This document shows positions 1-12,139 of a stretch of DNA of 64,000 nt, in pieces. A program made the translations under genes and the position numbers. Under the pieces are notes generated by a model. It was given only the letters and a program-made list of their open reading frames with translations, searched no databases and was not told the DNA's origin. The stretch is taken from positions 27,819,643-27,883,642 of the forward strand of contig VZDJ01007753.1 in NCBI GenBank assembly GCA_008694505.1, given 5' to 3'. Within the stretch, counting starts at the first letter, position 1. The number at the start of each line of letters is the position of its first letter. Source of the DNA: Cyanoderma ruficeps. Lineage: Eukaryota > Chordata > Aves > Passeriformes > Timaliidae.

Positions 1-1030
1 GGGTTGTTGTTGTTTCCTTCCCGGTTCCCTCATTTAAAGACCTGTGCAGGGACCTTAAAGCAGCGGTTGGTGTGTTTTCAAAATACCTTGGAATATCTCT
101 ATCCCTTTGATAGTTTGACCACTGTCCAGGAGTGAATATTTAAATCAAACGAATATGTAAATAAAGAAGAATAAAAAGTCCGTCTGCGCTTTGGCAAACG
201 ATAGCCAGTCTTTTCTAGGAACCTCTGACAAGTTTTGGGTTTAATGACCTTTTTTTCCCTTATAACTCTCTGTTTACTGAATTAACCCTGTCTCCTGGCA
301 AATCTCACCCTGATTTAGTGCGGCTGTCTATTGTACGTTTGAATAACACAACACGAAAATAAACACTTTTCTACAGGAACAAGCTCTTGCTAAGACGCAT
401 CTACGCACACCTTAGTGTATACGCATGTACCATGATTTTGCAGAAGGTCTGCATTAACACGGGACACATGCATAGGTTTGTAGTACTCATAATTTTTAGG
501 TCACTTCTGTTCCTAAAATGTTCGCCTGTTCCTTTTGCCGAAGCGCGGTGGACATGGGGGTGGGAGCAGTTCTTAAATTACCGCTGGAATAAGAGACTGT
601 GAAAACACGCGATGCTTCTGAGGGTAACGTGTATTTCTAGTTCGGGACTGTTACCGATGTGGATGAAGTTTTGACCCCGATATCTCCCTGTATCTTGGTC
701 ACATACACACGCGCAAAGATCTAGACTGTTCTTCAGGAATTATGTAAAAAAGGAAATCAGATCGGAGTCGTTTCCCCTGCTGAGAGCCCTGGAATGTTTT
801 TTCCCAGGTGACGAGAAATTCGGCGCGATTCAACTCGGTGGCTTGAGGAGAGGAGAAAAACACGTGGGGCCAAAATCTACTCCTGTCTCCCCATTATTAT
901 CACATATATTTTGGTGGGACAAGTCGCGTGAATAAAATCATCGGTGTTTGTGCTGGGAAATAACTTTTCCCAAGACGAGTTGGTCCTTTTTCTTTCTCCT
1001 TTTTCGCACCTCATACCAACTTCCCCACGC
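1..1030. other. Non-coding DNA, no gene recognised
   Basis: AT-rich to balanced DNA without repeats or convincing ORFs. Short frames here lack any family signature. Confidence 0.5.
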
Positions 1031-2720
1031 CGTGGTCTTGGTGGGTGAATCAGCTCCAGCCACTGGGCAGGGGGAGAGCAGCTCTCCCTTGGAGACAGCG
1101 GCGACCGCGAAGCCCTGCTTGGGCACAGCAAGTGGCGGTCCCCGCCGAGCGGTGCGCAGTGCTGCGGCTCGGAGCCCCGCGGCGCCCTTCGCTCGCCGGC
1201 TCCGAGGGCCCCTCCCTTCTAGAAACTGGCCAGCAGCTTCCCCCCACTACCAAATTTCTATCATGAGTGTGAAGCGAGCCCGGAGGAGCTCCCTGTCCCC
1301 GTTGTTCGGCTGGTCATAGGAAGGGTCCCACGAGTGATCAGTGCCCAGGGGTTTTTTGGGGAGGGGGACAGGACAGAACAGGTTTGTCACTGTGAAACGT
1401 CGGGCCGGGGAGGACACTCTTCAAAGCACCGAGCGCAGTCTTTCGGGGGTTCCAGCGCCCGGCCCCTAGCCGGGCCGTCTGGCCCGAGCCCTAATGAGGG
1501 CTCAGACCTAAAGAGCTGGAGCGGAAGGAGGAATGTGAGTCTTCCTTGGCGGGCTGGGGTAAGCAAAGTAAAAACCCAGTGGAGAGAAGTTTCCCGGCTC
1601 TTTCTGGCACGGGAGAAGGAGGGGCTGCAGGCCGCGGGGAGCGGAGTGGGAGGAAGGGGCTGGGTGAGCAGTGGGTCCCGGAGCTCTGTCCGGATCTGCC
1701 CCTCCCGCGGATCCAGCGGGACAGCGCCGGGCCCGCCGTGTCCCGGGACGAGCCCCGGTGCTCTGCACAAATCCACCTGTCATTCTCGTCAGTGTGTGTA
1801 TGTGGCTTGCAAGTCAGTAATAACAGTTTGTGCCTCTTGTAGGGCTAATTCAGATTTCTACATTGCCTTATTTATTCAAATATTTATTTATTTACCATAT
1901 CCGCCCCCCCCCCCCCCCCTTNCCCCCCCCCGCCCTTCCCGACAGCTGATTTGGTCTTTTAAAGTGGAAGAGAATAAAACACTGTGGCGGAGGGTGGGAG
2001 CCCGGAAAAGCAGGACTGCTGTGACTGGGACGGGAACGCTATTGAACTATGAGAAACAAGTGTCTGCCTTCAAAATCCAAACAGAGAACAGGGCGGAGGG
2101 TCGGGCCGGGCCGGGCAGGGCCGCTGCCTGCAACTCCGGCGCGCTGTCGGCGGTGCGCACCGCCGCAAAAACACGTAAATGAGGGAAATGGGAAATGCCA
2201 ATTAATTCACTGTGCGCGGGGCTGGGTGAGCCTGTATTCCGCCTTTGGGTACCCACAGGCGAGCCTCGGCTTCCTTGCCCGTTCCTATCCGGCAGGGTAA
2301 TTATGGTGGAGGACGCGCAGGCCTCCTGGCTTTCTCCTGGCTTCGGGTACTTGAGGAATAAGAAAAAATGCTCTAGAGCAAGAAGAGGCGGGAAGTGCGG
2401 TGCCTGTTTGGAGTAGGGATGGCTGCGGGAGTGGTGGGGGGGACGAGGCGAGAGAGGGGGTCTCCCCTTCCTGATGCCATATCACCCCCAAAGCTTTGCG
2501 GTCTGACTTTTGTGCATCCTTTTCCCCACCCTCTCAGCAGGACAGGTCGCGGCTCTCGAGGGCCACGACCGCGGGGAGTCTCGGTTTGCTTCGGCACCCG
2601 CGGGCGGGTGCGTGTGCTGCCCTGGGTCCCGGCCCCGGCGAATGGGGCTCCTCCGGAGTGGAGCCGACTTCGCTGCCGGGCTCTGGGCTCGGCGGGTGGT
2701 AGCTTCTCTTAAGACCCCCT
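1030..2720. promoter_or_regulatory. CpG-rich block downstream of NKX2-1
   Basis: Patchy GC- and CpG-rich DNA without repeats. Long frames such as 1334-2182 open at GTG, run through the poly-C tract and show no conserved domain. In mammals a non-coding transcript locus (NANCI, SFTA3) starts on this side of NKX2-1, so this or the next island could be its promoter. That is inference only. Confidence 0.5.
1903..1931. repeat. Poly-C tract with one ambiguous base
   Basis: A run of C broken by CTTNC, with an N at 1922. It is low-complexity and probably an uncertain homopolymer length. Confidence 0.9.
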
Positions 2721-2879
2721 GCACCTGTCCCTCCTCTGGGCCTTATTTAAAAAAATAAATTACCATTTTCTAGGTATCATTTACCCGACGAATTTTTGAT
2801 TAAATGACTGTTAACCTTACGCGATTGATAGGACAATCAACAGGCTTTTCCAATCACCATTTTTACTTGGTGGGTTTTG

Positions 2880-2881
<2 letters not shown>

Positions 2882-2919
<38 letters not shown>
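2882..2919. repeat. (GT)19 microsatellite
   Basis: Uninterrupted GT dinucleotide array of 38 bases. It produces a spurious His/Thr repeat frame on the minus strand. Confidence 0.97.
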
Positions 2920-2921
<2 letters not shown>

Positions 2922-3375
2922 CCACCGGCACTCTCTCTGTAGGTTAAAACCTTGTTTTCTAAAGCAATTAAGGGATATTTTTTAAGTAGATAAAAATACG
3001 TCGTTATTAATACGATCGTGTAAAAAATGGTCTTCAGCAGGAAGAAAATATTTGGTGCTTGTCTGCTGATTCTCTCACCTACCACCTACTCTGAATGCGT
3101 CCTGTATCTTACAGCGTGTCCGGCCCTCATGATTGCAAATAGGCATGTTTTCAAATGGAAATAGGACTTCCAAACTGATTATGTGTATTGAATCGGAATC
3201 ACTCGCTAGATCCTCTTGTATAAAATGTATTGAAAAAACCATGATGGTTGCACAGCTCTGAAACTGGCTCCTTCTCATCTCAGGGAGGTCGATCTATTTT
3301 GCAACTTTTTGCCATTTGTGAATGTTTCAGCTAGATAATTACGCTACCATTGTGGAAAGGCGATGCACTGACGCA

Positions 3376-3400
3376 AACACACACACACACACACACATAC
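3376..3400. repeat. (AC)n microsatellite
   Basis: Short, nearly pure AC array followed by diffuse CA-rich DNA to about 3430. The overlapping frames on both strands are low-complexity artefacts. Confidence 0.9.
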
Positions 3401-3959
3401 ACTCCCCTGCGCGCACAAACACACACAGCCACCACCGCGGAGCCTGCTCTGTGCACAGCCCACGCCGTGCCCAGACTTCCACGACAGGAGCATGCCCGGC
3501 CTCCCCACGGCAACGCAGCCCCAACGCCTCGCCAGTGCCACACAAGTGCGGCGTGTCTCAGCGCTCCGCCACCGCCACGCACAGCCTTCCCGTGACACCG
3601 AGCACAAAATACACGATCCACCAGCACCCTGCCGAGCCCCACAGGACAACACGGTCCCCAGGTCTGGGGTCCGCCTAGTGAGCCAGTATTTAAAGACAAA
3701 CAGACTCTGTATGTGTGTGTGTCCGTGGAAAAGTCAGAGCCAGGAAGCAACAGCTATTGCTCACACGCTGAAGAATGGGGACAACCTCCATGCAAAGGTT
3801 TCGCCTATTGATACGTAATGAGAGTTTTAAACCCTGTCATATCTCCCGGAGAATATCCATTCGAATGCAAAAAATAATCAAAAAGCTATGAGAGAAAAGG
3901 AGGATCTGGACCGAGCAGAAAGCGGACAGCTTCCCTCGCCCTGGGGACAAAAATCAGTG

Positions 3960-5170
3960 GCAGGAATAGGGGTTCCCCCGCCGCGCCCCCCGTGGGGGGA
4001 TGGGAGCAGCCCTGCACGTCCGCGCTGCCCCGCTCCCACCCACTATCGTCCCGCCTCTGCTCGCCCAAACTTTCTCAGGTGCTTCCTCGGGACTTGCTTT
4101 CCCCCACCTAAACCAACCGAACGAAACCCGAGCTGGGATGGGGTGAGGGTACCAGTCCTGTGTGCCTGGCGGGGCGCGGGGAGCCCCCGCGGCCGGGCTG
4201 GCCGGGCACACAGGGCTTGGGGCCGCCTCTCCGTCGAGCACCGCGAGGGCAGCGGCGGCCCGGTACCACCCAGCAGAGTCCCTCGAAAGTGGCTGCCACA
4301 GCAAACTCCTGGCAGCGCAGAAGATGACGCTGCTGCGACCTATTCTCCGTCCTTGCCGCACTCGTACAGTACCTTTGCGAAGACGTAAATTCGTCCGCCG
4401 CATCCCATCCTCGATCTTTTTTGGGGTTACCGTGGAGGTACCACGCACTTCCCTGCCATTTACCCCGCTAGGCAAGTGTGGTGTGTGTTGCAGTGACGGG
4501 TCCCCGAGCCCCATGCCACTCGCCCTAGCTATGGCAAGGCGCCATAGGCGGTCAACACCTTGTCGGGGCGTTTGGGAGCAGCTCTTGGACGAAAGTCAAA
4601 GGGGTTCCTGGCCCGACGTTTGCAGCCCTCCCGCCTGGGCATCCCCCCAGTGCCAAGGACGAGAGAGGCGGTGGGTGCGCACAGCTGGGTCTGCCCGACA
4701 GCACCTGCAGCCTGGCAGCCTGGCAGCGCAGGCAGAGTCTGCCATAGTCGGCATTAAGAGAATGCAGAGGGAGACAATCGCTGCTCTCTACTGGCTGTAG
4801 CCCCCGGGAGAGGAACCCCGCGGGGCTGCAGCCGGCTCCCGAGGGCCGCAAAGCCTCCGGGGCTGTGTGGGAGCCTGTCCTCGGCACTCAAGGGACCCCG
4901 CGGCCGGGGTGCAGAGCCCACTGGCAAAGGGCAGGATCGACCCCGTTCCCCTCGACGGGGAACCGAGACCTGAGCCCCGGCGGCAGCTGTGACCGTGTTG
5001 GGCATTCCTGGCAGGCGGCGCGGGCAGAGAGGATGCGCGGCGGGCGGGGGCCCCGCCGGGCTCCCCGCGGGGCTCGGGGGAAGCCGGCCCGGCTCAGGCG
5101 CTGCGGCTCCGCTCCCAGCGCCAGGGCGGCCCCGGTGGGCCCAGGCGGAAAGTTGCGGGAAGGTCTCCGC
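3960..5170. promoter_or_regulatory. CpG-rich block, 3' flank of NKX2-1
   Basis: GC-rich, CpG-dense DNA lacking repeats and any recognisable protein. It is a candidate promoter for a downstream non-coding transcript, or an orphan island of the NKX2-1 domain. Boundaries are by eye. Confidence 0.5.
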
Positions 5171-8100
5171 GATGTAAAATTAAGAGCGGAGGGGAGACAC
5201 AGACCGGCGGACAGTGTTTCTTCAAAGTAAGAGTTTTCCTGCCCGCCTCTGCTCTCCAGACTCCACGGTTACTGCCGGGCACATCAGCTCCTGGATACAC
5301 CTATCAGACGTACACACCTATAGATATAATGCGTATATAGACGCACATGTGTAGACTAAGCGCTCCGCGTCGGCCATCCACATGGGGTTTTTTTCTCTCT
5401 GAAGTGAGCTAACGCAGATAGAGGTGCAGAGGACGAGCTCCGAGCACCCTATTTAGCAGCAGCAACGTTAATTAACGTCCAGTATAACAGCAAAAGCAGA
5501 GACCAAGTTAAAGATAATATTTTAAGAGCTTCTCTGAGAAGCAGCAGCACCGAAAACAAAAAGTTCAATGAACAAATGCAGCGAGAGAAACTTTAAAAAA
5601 AAAAAATTGTGTCCTAGAGTCACATTATTAGGTCAGTAACACGCCGAAATTATTCAGCCACTTGAGTAACACCTTTGATACGAAGCAAAAAAGTCTGCTC
5701 CCCTTACGATCCCCGGTGTCTGTAAGTTTGTCGCTTTCTAGCACCTTATTACTTGCCCAAATATTGTTGATCGAGAAGAACTCATGTGAAATCCACCAGA
5801 ACAAATGGAAGTGACGATCCCATACTTTGTTTAGTTTTCTAAGCAATGCAGCTATCCTTTTATTCAAAAAGAAAGAAACAAAAAACGAAAAACAAAACCC
5901 CAAACCCAATCACAAACCCAAACAAACAAAGCCCCTTTCCTTCCCCGAAAACCCCGCAAACCAACCCATCTCGTGTACATGCGCTTTATTCTTTTCCTGT
6001 ACTCTTCAGGGAGCCCCTGTATTGATGAAGCGCTACTCAGAAGGATATAGGGAGTTCTCATTGAATCAATTCAACAAGTCATGTACGTTTACTAAAACCT
6101 GCCATGTTAATTCACTTGCTAAAGACGCACAACCTACAAAGTTATTTAAAATTACTCTGAAAGTCCCGCTGTGTTTAGCGAATAGAAATATTTTTGAGAA
6201 ATTATTTGTCATCTCATTCGGATATGGTTGTTAGCATGAGATATGGAGCTAGCCAGTAAAAACAGACTTAAGTATCTTGGTAAATATTTTTAGAATATAC
6301 GTTTTCAACCTTATTTCGTTTCTATACCCCAGCTCAGGACAATATATTCACACCATCTTTCGGAAGTAATGCATTTGGCCATTTGTAAATGTTTTTCCTT
6401 CCCAATCTGTGTCATGGTTTAAAAAAAAAACAAACAAACCAAAAACAACCCAAAAAACAAAACAAAAGCAAACAACTCCCCCCCCAAAAAAAACACCCAA
6501 CAGCAACAACCCGATTTGCCTCTTCCCCCTCCCTCTAATAAGAACCTTTACATAGAAGATTAAATGTCATATTTTACGTTTTCATCTATAGGTTTCCCAA
6601 GAATTTTTCTGTGTAGTAAGTTGTTTTAAGCTTCAAAACGAATTTCAGTTCCTTTTTGCATCAATACATCTTATACACCATCTTATTTATAACGCTGACC
6701 AGAAGCGTTGGAGAGAAAGACATAGGATATAGAAAACTTTGACCTTACCTGGTCCCTAATGTGCTTGCAGCCAGAAAAGAGAGGGGGGGAAAACGTAATT
6801 TCATATTTTTCACCATTTTGCCAGGGACAGTCGTCTCTACCTCATAGGAGCAGCCGCACTGGGTCAGATGTCTGTACACATTTGATATATATAAACAGTA
6901 TTATCATTAACTTAGAGTTTTGAGGGTTTTTCCCTCCTGATGGGGATCATGAGAGAAACAGCGGGTCAGACAGAAAAAAAAATTCTCAGCTTTGCTCCCG
7001 ATACGGCTAGGAAAGGACTTAAATTCTTCAGAAGTCACTCAGTCTTTAACTCTAGATCCGCTTTGTAAAGGCTAAAGGCAGCGGTCACGAAAAGTTGAAC
7101 GGGGGCTGCCTTCCCGGCGAGGCCCCTTCACCTGCGCTGCGCTACGAAACTCCTAAAATACTATTTTTTCGCTCCCCTCCCAGCCGTGGCAACTTCTCTT
7201 GGTGTCATCTCAGAGCTGTCTCAGATTACATTGTTTGGGATCTGAACTTTCAACATCGTCTTAGGGCCCTGCACTGCCTTTTGAACCGGGATGCAGGCAA
7301 TGTACTTTTAGATCGGCTCGTCATCCCTTGCCTCTCCGCAGGTACAGTGACACCGCACCGCGCCCGTCCGCTGCTGCCGGGGCCACAGCAGAGCCCGGGG
7401 CAAGCCCTGCCTGCCCAGGCTCCCCGAGCCCTTCCTCCCGAGCATCCATTTCCCTAACAGACGGCTGTGAAACAAACAAAAAAGCCAATAACCCACAGCC
7501 CGTTAACGAAGCAGCCCATATGAAGACTTTTGCTATTGTTGTTGTTGTGGATGTAGTAGTGATGTGGTTTTGTTAGGGTTTGGGATTTTTTTTTTTTGGG
7601 GGNGGGGGGGGGGGTGTTGTGTTTCGATTGGGGTTTAGTTTGGGGTTGTTTTGTTGTTGTTGAGGTTGGTTTCTTTTTTTTCTTTTTCCTTTTTTTCCTT
7701 CAGCCTGCTGTGCCACTTCACGCACACTTCGTGGAACTTAAGAATGAACTCCTATTTACAGCAGGAAAAAATGCCCTCCGCGATACTCCTACACTTACAA
7801 GCAGTGCCAGGCAGTGGGTGAGTGGGAGGGAATAGTCATTCTTCACTAGATCCTTTTATCTCTCAAAATACGGGGTGCCCGTGGTCTAGCGTGTATAAAG
7901 CAGTTATATTGGGAAACGCGCATCTCTTCCATCATTTCGGATTTGAATCATGCTGCCCCTCCCCTCTGCCATCCCATTATCCAAGTTCTGCATTGATTAC
8001 CGGGAGACTGAAAATAAGCATATTGGAAGAAGCAGGAGTTTAGATGGAGGAACATATTTTAATTTCAATTTTAAAAACCTATACAGTAACTAAGTTCTCA

Positions 8101-8220
8101 TGAGTGTTCTCAAGGGAGACTGGAGACTAAACTGTATTTACACGCCTCCCCCCAAATATCTTCATCCTAATCAAGGCATAACTAGTTTACTAAAAAAATA
8201 TGATAAAAGGCGGTATCACA
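5170..8220. other. Non-coding DNA, AT-rich, possible conserved elements
   Basis: No gene is recognised. It contains an A/C-rich low-complexity patch at about 6420-6500 and a T/G-rich patch at 7590-7690 with an N at 7603 in a G run. Confidence 0.5.
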
Positions 8221-8720
8221 ATGTCATTAAAAAACGCTATAAAAATTGTTAAAGAGCAGTTTGTTTGCATTTCTCCTGATTGATATGTAAATACAGTTTG
8301 AACTGTGTTTGCTCGGTCACTAGTGCTTAATAAAGAGATGAATTCACCTTTCTGTGGAACAAGTAAACAGACTTTAAACTAAGCCGACATCAGACAAAGT
8401 GGAAACGAGTTTATTTAATCGAAACTAAATCTAGTTTAAGAAAGATAAGTCAGTGTACATAATAATCCATTACAGGTAATTACACCCACCACCAAATATG
8501 TGTTTATGAGGTTGTCGAGACACAATAAAATTACTTTATTTCTCCCTAAGCCTATAATGAAAAGTCACTGACTGAATCTCTATCAAACATGCTAACTCCA
8601 GTATTCGGGGGCGGGGGCTGTAATATTCCTCGGCTGTATTAATGCCTTTCGGTGCTACTCACTTTTGAACGCTCCTGGGTTTGAAAGAACGCACATTAAT
8701 TACGTATGAAGGGGAAATGT
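8220..8720. promoter_or_regulatory. Candidate enhancer-like non-coding element
   Basis: AT-rich, repeat-free segment with a PBX/HOX-type site TGATTGAT (8277-8284) beside a forkhead-type TGTAAATA (8286-8293). Several TAAT/ATTA cores follow, including GGTAATTAC near 8476. The texture resembles a conserved non-coding element. No alignment was possible. Confidence 0.3.
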
Positions 8721-9334
8721 CGACTTAACCGGAGCACTTTCCCCTTGGTCTTGCTTACAAAATCCGGGAGAAACTAATGCTAATTAAAAAAAAAAAAAAG
8801 TCCTTAAAGTTAACCCTGCTCTCGCTTCCTCCGCGGAAACTGACAGCTCTGCACCGCGGACCAGGAATCCTCAACATTTTCTTCTTTTGGCAGAAATAAC
8901 AGCACTAAAGTCCAGACACTCTGCCGCCCCCCCACCCATCCCCCTGCCATGCTCAACACGATGCTATAGATCTGAAATGAATATTCTGTGTAGAAAAAAA
9001 AAATCAACGATCTTTGGGTTAGTTAAGAATGTCGCTGTATAAATCAGGACATAACCTAAAGAATGAAAGGTCTCGAAATTCCTGTTGACACACGTGATGT
9101 CCTCCAGTTAGAAATAAGGGGGAGGGGGTCAGAAAGAATCCGATACTTTTTTTTTTTCTTCCGTGTACTTCCCTTTTTCGCCATCCAGACTAGCACTCGG
9201 TGTCCGACTAACACCGGCTATCTTGTATAAATAAAGAACTGGAGCTTTCGAAAGCTGCTACTTAAATTGGAGGTTGGGTTGCTTCCATCCCAGGAAACCT
9301 GTTTTATTTAACCTCAAAAATATGATTATTTCGT

Positions 9335-9359
9335 AACACCTCTGTAATTCAGAGGTGTT
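9335..9359. repeat. Perfect inverted repeat with T-box-like half-sites
   Basis: Arms AACACCTCTG and CAGAGGTGTT (10 bases each) flank the loop TAATT. Each arm contains an ACACCT core, as in T-box half-sites. It could be a paired binding site or a chance hairpin. Confidence 0.6.
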
Positions 9360-9924
9360 TCAATGACTGCGATCGCTTTCTATGGATTTGGAAAAAAAAA
9401 ACCGAAACCGAGCAGCAGATGCAAAGGAAAACACGCTACGAGACCTTTTAGAGTAGGGATAATTCTTATTTTGTTACATTCACAAAAGGGATATTTGGGA
9501 CCTGAAAAATAGAGAATTACAGGGATTTCGGACTCATCAGATACTGGCTGTTTAGCTTCATATGCTCTGTATATTTACAGAAAAGTTGACATCCAGCCGC
9601 CTTGCATTACCGCTAACCTTTACCTTCCCACCCAACGCCCCTCCGTGTCTCAGCCCGGCGCGCACCTATGCGCACCCACCCACGTGCGCGCACGCACTTT
9701 CTCCTCATCTCCTTCTTTACAAACTTCCCAAATGGCTACACAAAATAACCCCCAACAAACAAACAAACCCTCCTTAGATAAACGACACGAAAAACAGCAC
9801 CCAAACCAAGCAACCGAAGCCCGTCTGTGTTCCACCGAGCCGCAGCTTGCGGCTGACCTCCGCCCGAGTAGTGGGGTGGGCTGTGCAGGGGAGCCTGCGT
9901 GGCCGTGTGCGGGCAGGTGGGCTT

Positions 9925-9967
9925 GGATATGGAGAAAATTAAATATATGGATATGGAGAAAATTAAA
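9925..9967. repeat. 24-base tandem duplication
   Basis: The 19-mer GGATATGGAGAAAATTAAA occurs exactly at 9925-9943 and at 9949-9967, a period of 24. It is a recent local duplication. Confidence 0.95.
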
Positions 9968-10639
9968 CACAGCCTAATAAAGAAAGTTAATTCAAACTAC
10001 ATGTTGTACACAATAAACTATCTTTTTATTTTGATTATAAATAAGGTGACTGTACTTCCCTTAAAATACAAGTACAAAGGAAAACCTGGTAGAAATTATC
10101 TTTTTTTTTTTTCTTACAAGGTATTAAAACTGGACACTTTAAATCGGACTCACGTTCTTTACTGACAGCAGGTTCTTCGTAATTTTATTTTTTTTTTTCT
10201 AATGGCGTTAGACTTTTACCTTCTTTCTCCTCCCTGCCTTTGGCATTTGAATTTCTAGTCCCGGAATACTTTGCTTTCTCTAGCAAGAAGTCGCTGAGGT
10301 GCCCCCCGCCCCCACCCTCATCCCCCAAAAAATTATCGGGCTAATGAAATTTGGGCTCAATTCCTTCGCTCTCGAGTTCGTGAATCCCACGCGTTTGCTT
10401 GTCCTGTTTGCACGCTGAGGACTGATCCTGTATCCCGTTAACCCTCTGGCGCAGCTCCCCTTTGGGAACAGGGTCTGGGCCCTGGGAGGGGCAGGGGCCT
10501 TCCGGGGTCTGGCGACAACCCGGGTTGTTTTTCCACCAAGAAGAAAAAAAAGGGGGGGAGGGAAGGGAAGAAAAAGGAGACAGATGCAAGGAAAGGAGCG
10601 TCGGGAAAGGAAACCAAAGGGGGAAATAAAAAAGAATAT

Positions 10640-11468
10640 TCGTAATGTGTATAATTTATTAGAAGCTTCTTAGGAACTATATTTAAGCCAAATATCTACA
10701 TAAGTTACAACAGGAAAAGGCGGCGTACGCAAATAACAAACTGCCAGAGGATTTACGACGGGGTGATCAGCGTCCATAAAAAAGGTGGGAGTTGGTTTGG
10801 TTGATTGTATTTTTTTCCTTTTCTTTTTACAACAAAATATACAGGCTACTAAAAACTATGGGTTTAGTCCAACTTTTGACAGCATTATACAGCTACAGGT
10901 TCACATCAAACGTAAGGAGGAAAATAAAAGCCAAGCCTTTGATGACTCCTCGTCTCCATCCGCTGGCCCTGGCGGCGGGCTGGCAGAGACCGGGGAGGGG
11001 GAAGCTGCTTCTTGTGTCTGGGTGACGCGAATGCGTTTTTTGGGGGGGAAAACCACCCCATCCCCCAAAATCTCTGTATTTACATGCAAGTCCTAGACGC
11101 TGGCAAAGTGTACATCTGATATCCAAGTCTTCAGACCATGCCTAAATATGGTCCCCTTTCTGCAGAGTGCTCCATGGTTATTAGTCTGAATATTTTTATA
11201 CACCCCATAGGACAACTTTGGGGGAGAAAAAACATAAAGACCCGAAACCATCAATAGTAACAATAAAACGGAACAAAAAAAGTGTCTCTCTTAGAGGTCC
11301 GCAGAGACCACTCAGTAAAATGGGGGAAAGGGAGAAGAGCATTTAAAAANAAAAAGAAAAAAAAGGCACACAGTTTGGAGAGGACAGAGATTTGTGTAAC
11401 TGGGAAAATCTGTTGGGGTTTTTTCTTTTTTTTTCTTTTTGCCTTTTTTTTTTCTTTGTTTAATCCTT
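10640..11468 (-). other. Probable NKX2-1 3'UTR
   Basis: This non-coding sequence follows the NKX2-1 stop and runs to the first canonical AATAAA on the minus strand. It contains several A/T homopolymers and a single N at 11350 in an A-run. The extent is inferred only from the poly(A) signal, giving a UTR of roughly 0.8 kb. Confidence 0.55.
10655..10660 (-). terminator. Candidate NKX2-1 poly(A) signal
   Basis: AATAAA on the minus strand, the first one downstream of the NKX2-1 stop codon at about 810 bases. A second AATAAA lies at 10025-10030 and could serve a longer transcript. Confidence 0.5.
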
Positions 11469-12139
11469 TTACCAGGTCCTACCATATAGCAAGGTGGAGC
11501 AAGACATGGCAGTGCCATAGTCAGAAGTAGAAGAGTTTAGATGGGACAAACTGGAGACTTGGCTCTGCAGAGAGGAAGGACTGGCCGAGTGCTGTCCCAT
11601 GTCTGGAGACTGCCCCGCACTGTTTGTCTGGTGGCTCTGATGCTGTCCGAGGCTGTTGCCATTGGTAGCCACTGTGATCGTTGTAGCTGCCTGCTGCTGA
11701 TGGCTCTGGATAGCTGCTGTGGGTGTGTTGGAGCCTGCTTGGCAGGGCTTGCCATCCTTCACAAGCACTGGCACCGCCACCCTTCTGGGAGACTGCTGCT
11801 GCTGGCAGGAGCCGTTCTCCTGTTGCATCTGCTGCTGCGCAGCCTTGTCTTTGGCCTGGCGTTTCATCTTGTAGCGGTGATTCTGGAACCAGATTTTGAC
11901 CTGAGTCGGGGTGAGATGTATCATGCTGGCTAAATGTTCCCTCTCCGGGGCGGAGAGGTATTTTTGTTGCTTGAAACGTCTCTCCAGCTCGTAAACCTGG
12001 GCCTGCGAAAAAAGGACCCTCCGTTTCCTCCGCGGCGTGCTCTGGAGCGGGGCCATGCTCTTGCTCACGTCTCCCAGGGAGCCGAGGCTGCCCATGCCTC
12101 CCATGTTCATGCCCGAGGACGGCGCCATGAAGCGGGAGA
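11469..12139 (-). other. NKX2-1: NKX2-1 second coding exon (homeodomain, NK2-SD and C-terminus)
   Basis: This exon begins after the acceptor CTTGCAG and completes an Ile codon, followed by [13 protein letters not shown]. It encodes the whole homeodomain, the short Gln-rich linker, the NK2-specific domain and a Ser/Gln-rich C-terminal activation region. It ends at TAA (plus 11469-11471). Confidence 0.95.

Larger units (their letters stand above)
2720..3960. other. Non-coding DNA between two CpG-rich blocks
   Basis: AT-rich DNA to about 3,370, then CA-rich and GC-rich DNA. It contains the two dinucleotide repeats and no supportable gene. Confidence 0.5.
8720..10640. other. Non-coding DNA downstream of the NKX2-1 poly(A) signal
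   Basis: No gene is recognised. It contains a 10-base inverted repeat at 9335-9359, a 24-base tandem duplication at 9925-9967, and several A or T homopolymers. Confidence 0.5.

Noticed and set aside
1334..2182. 282-codon plus-strand open frame
   Set aside because: It opens at GTG, passes through the poly-C tract with an N, and has only GC-driven composition with no domain. Long frames on several strands overlap it, as expected in a CpG-rich block.
3331..3750. Overlapping long frames on both strands around the CA repeat
   Set aside because: They are driven by the dinucleotide repeat (Thr/His or Cys/Val runs) and lack any conserved portion.
8470..8495. Possible GLI site in ACACCCACCACC
   Set aside because: It does not contain the GLI core CCACCCA of GACCACCCA in the right register, so SHH-GLI input cannot be claimed from it.
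11541..11933. 130-codon plus-strand frame antisense to the NKX2-1 homeodomain exon
   Set aside because: It is the antisense shadow of a conserved coding exon; residues mirror the Gln- and Ser-rich sense codons and no independent signal exists.
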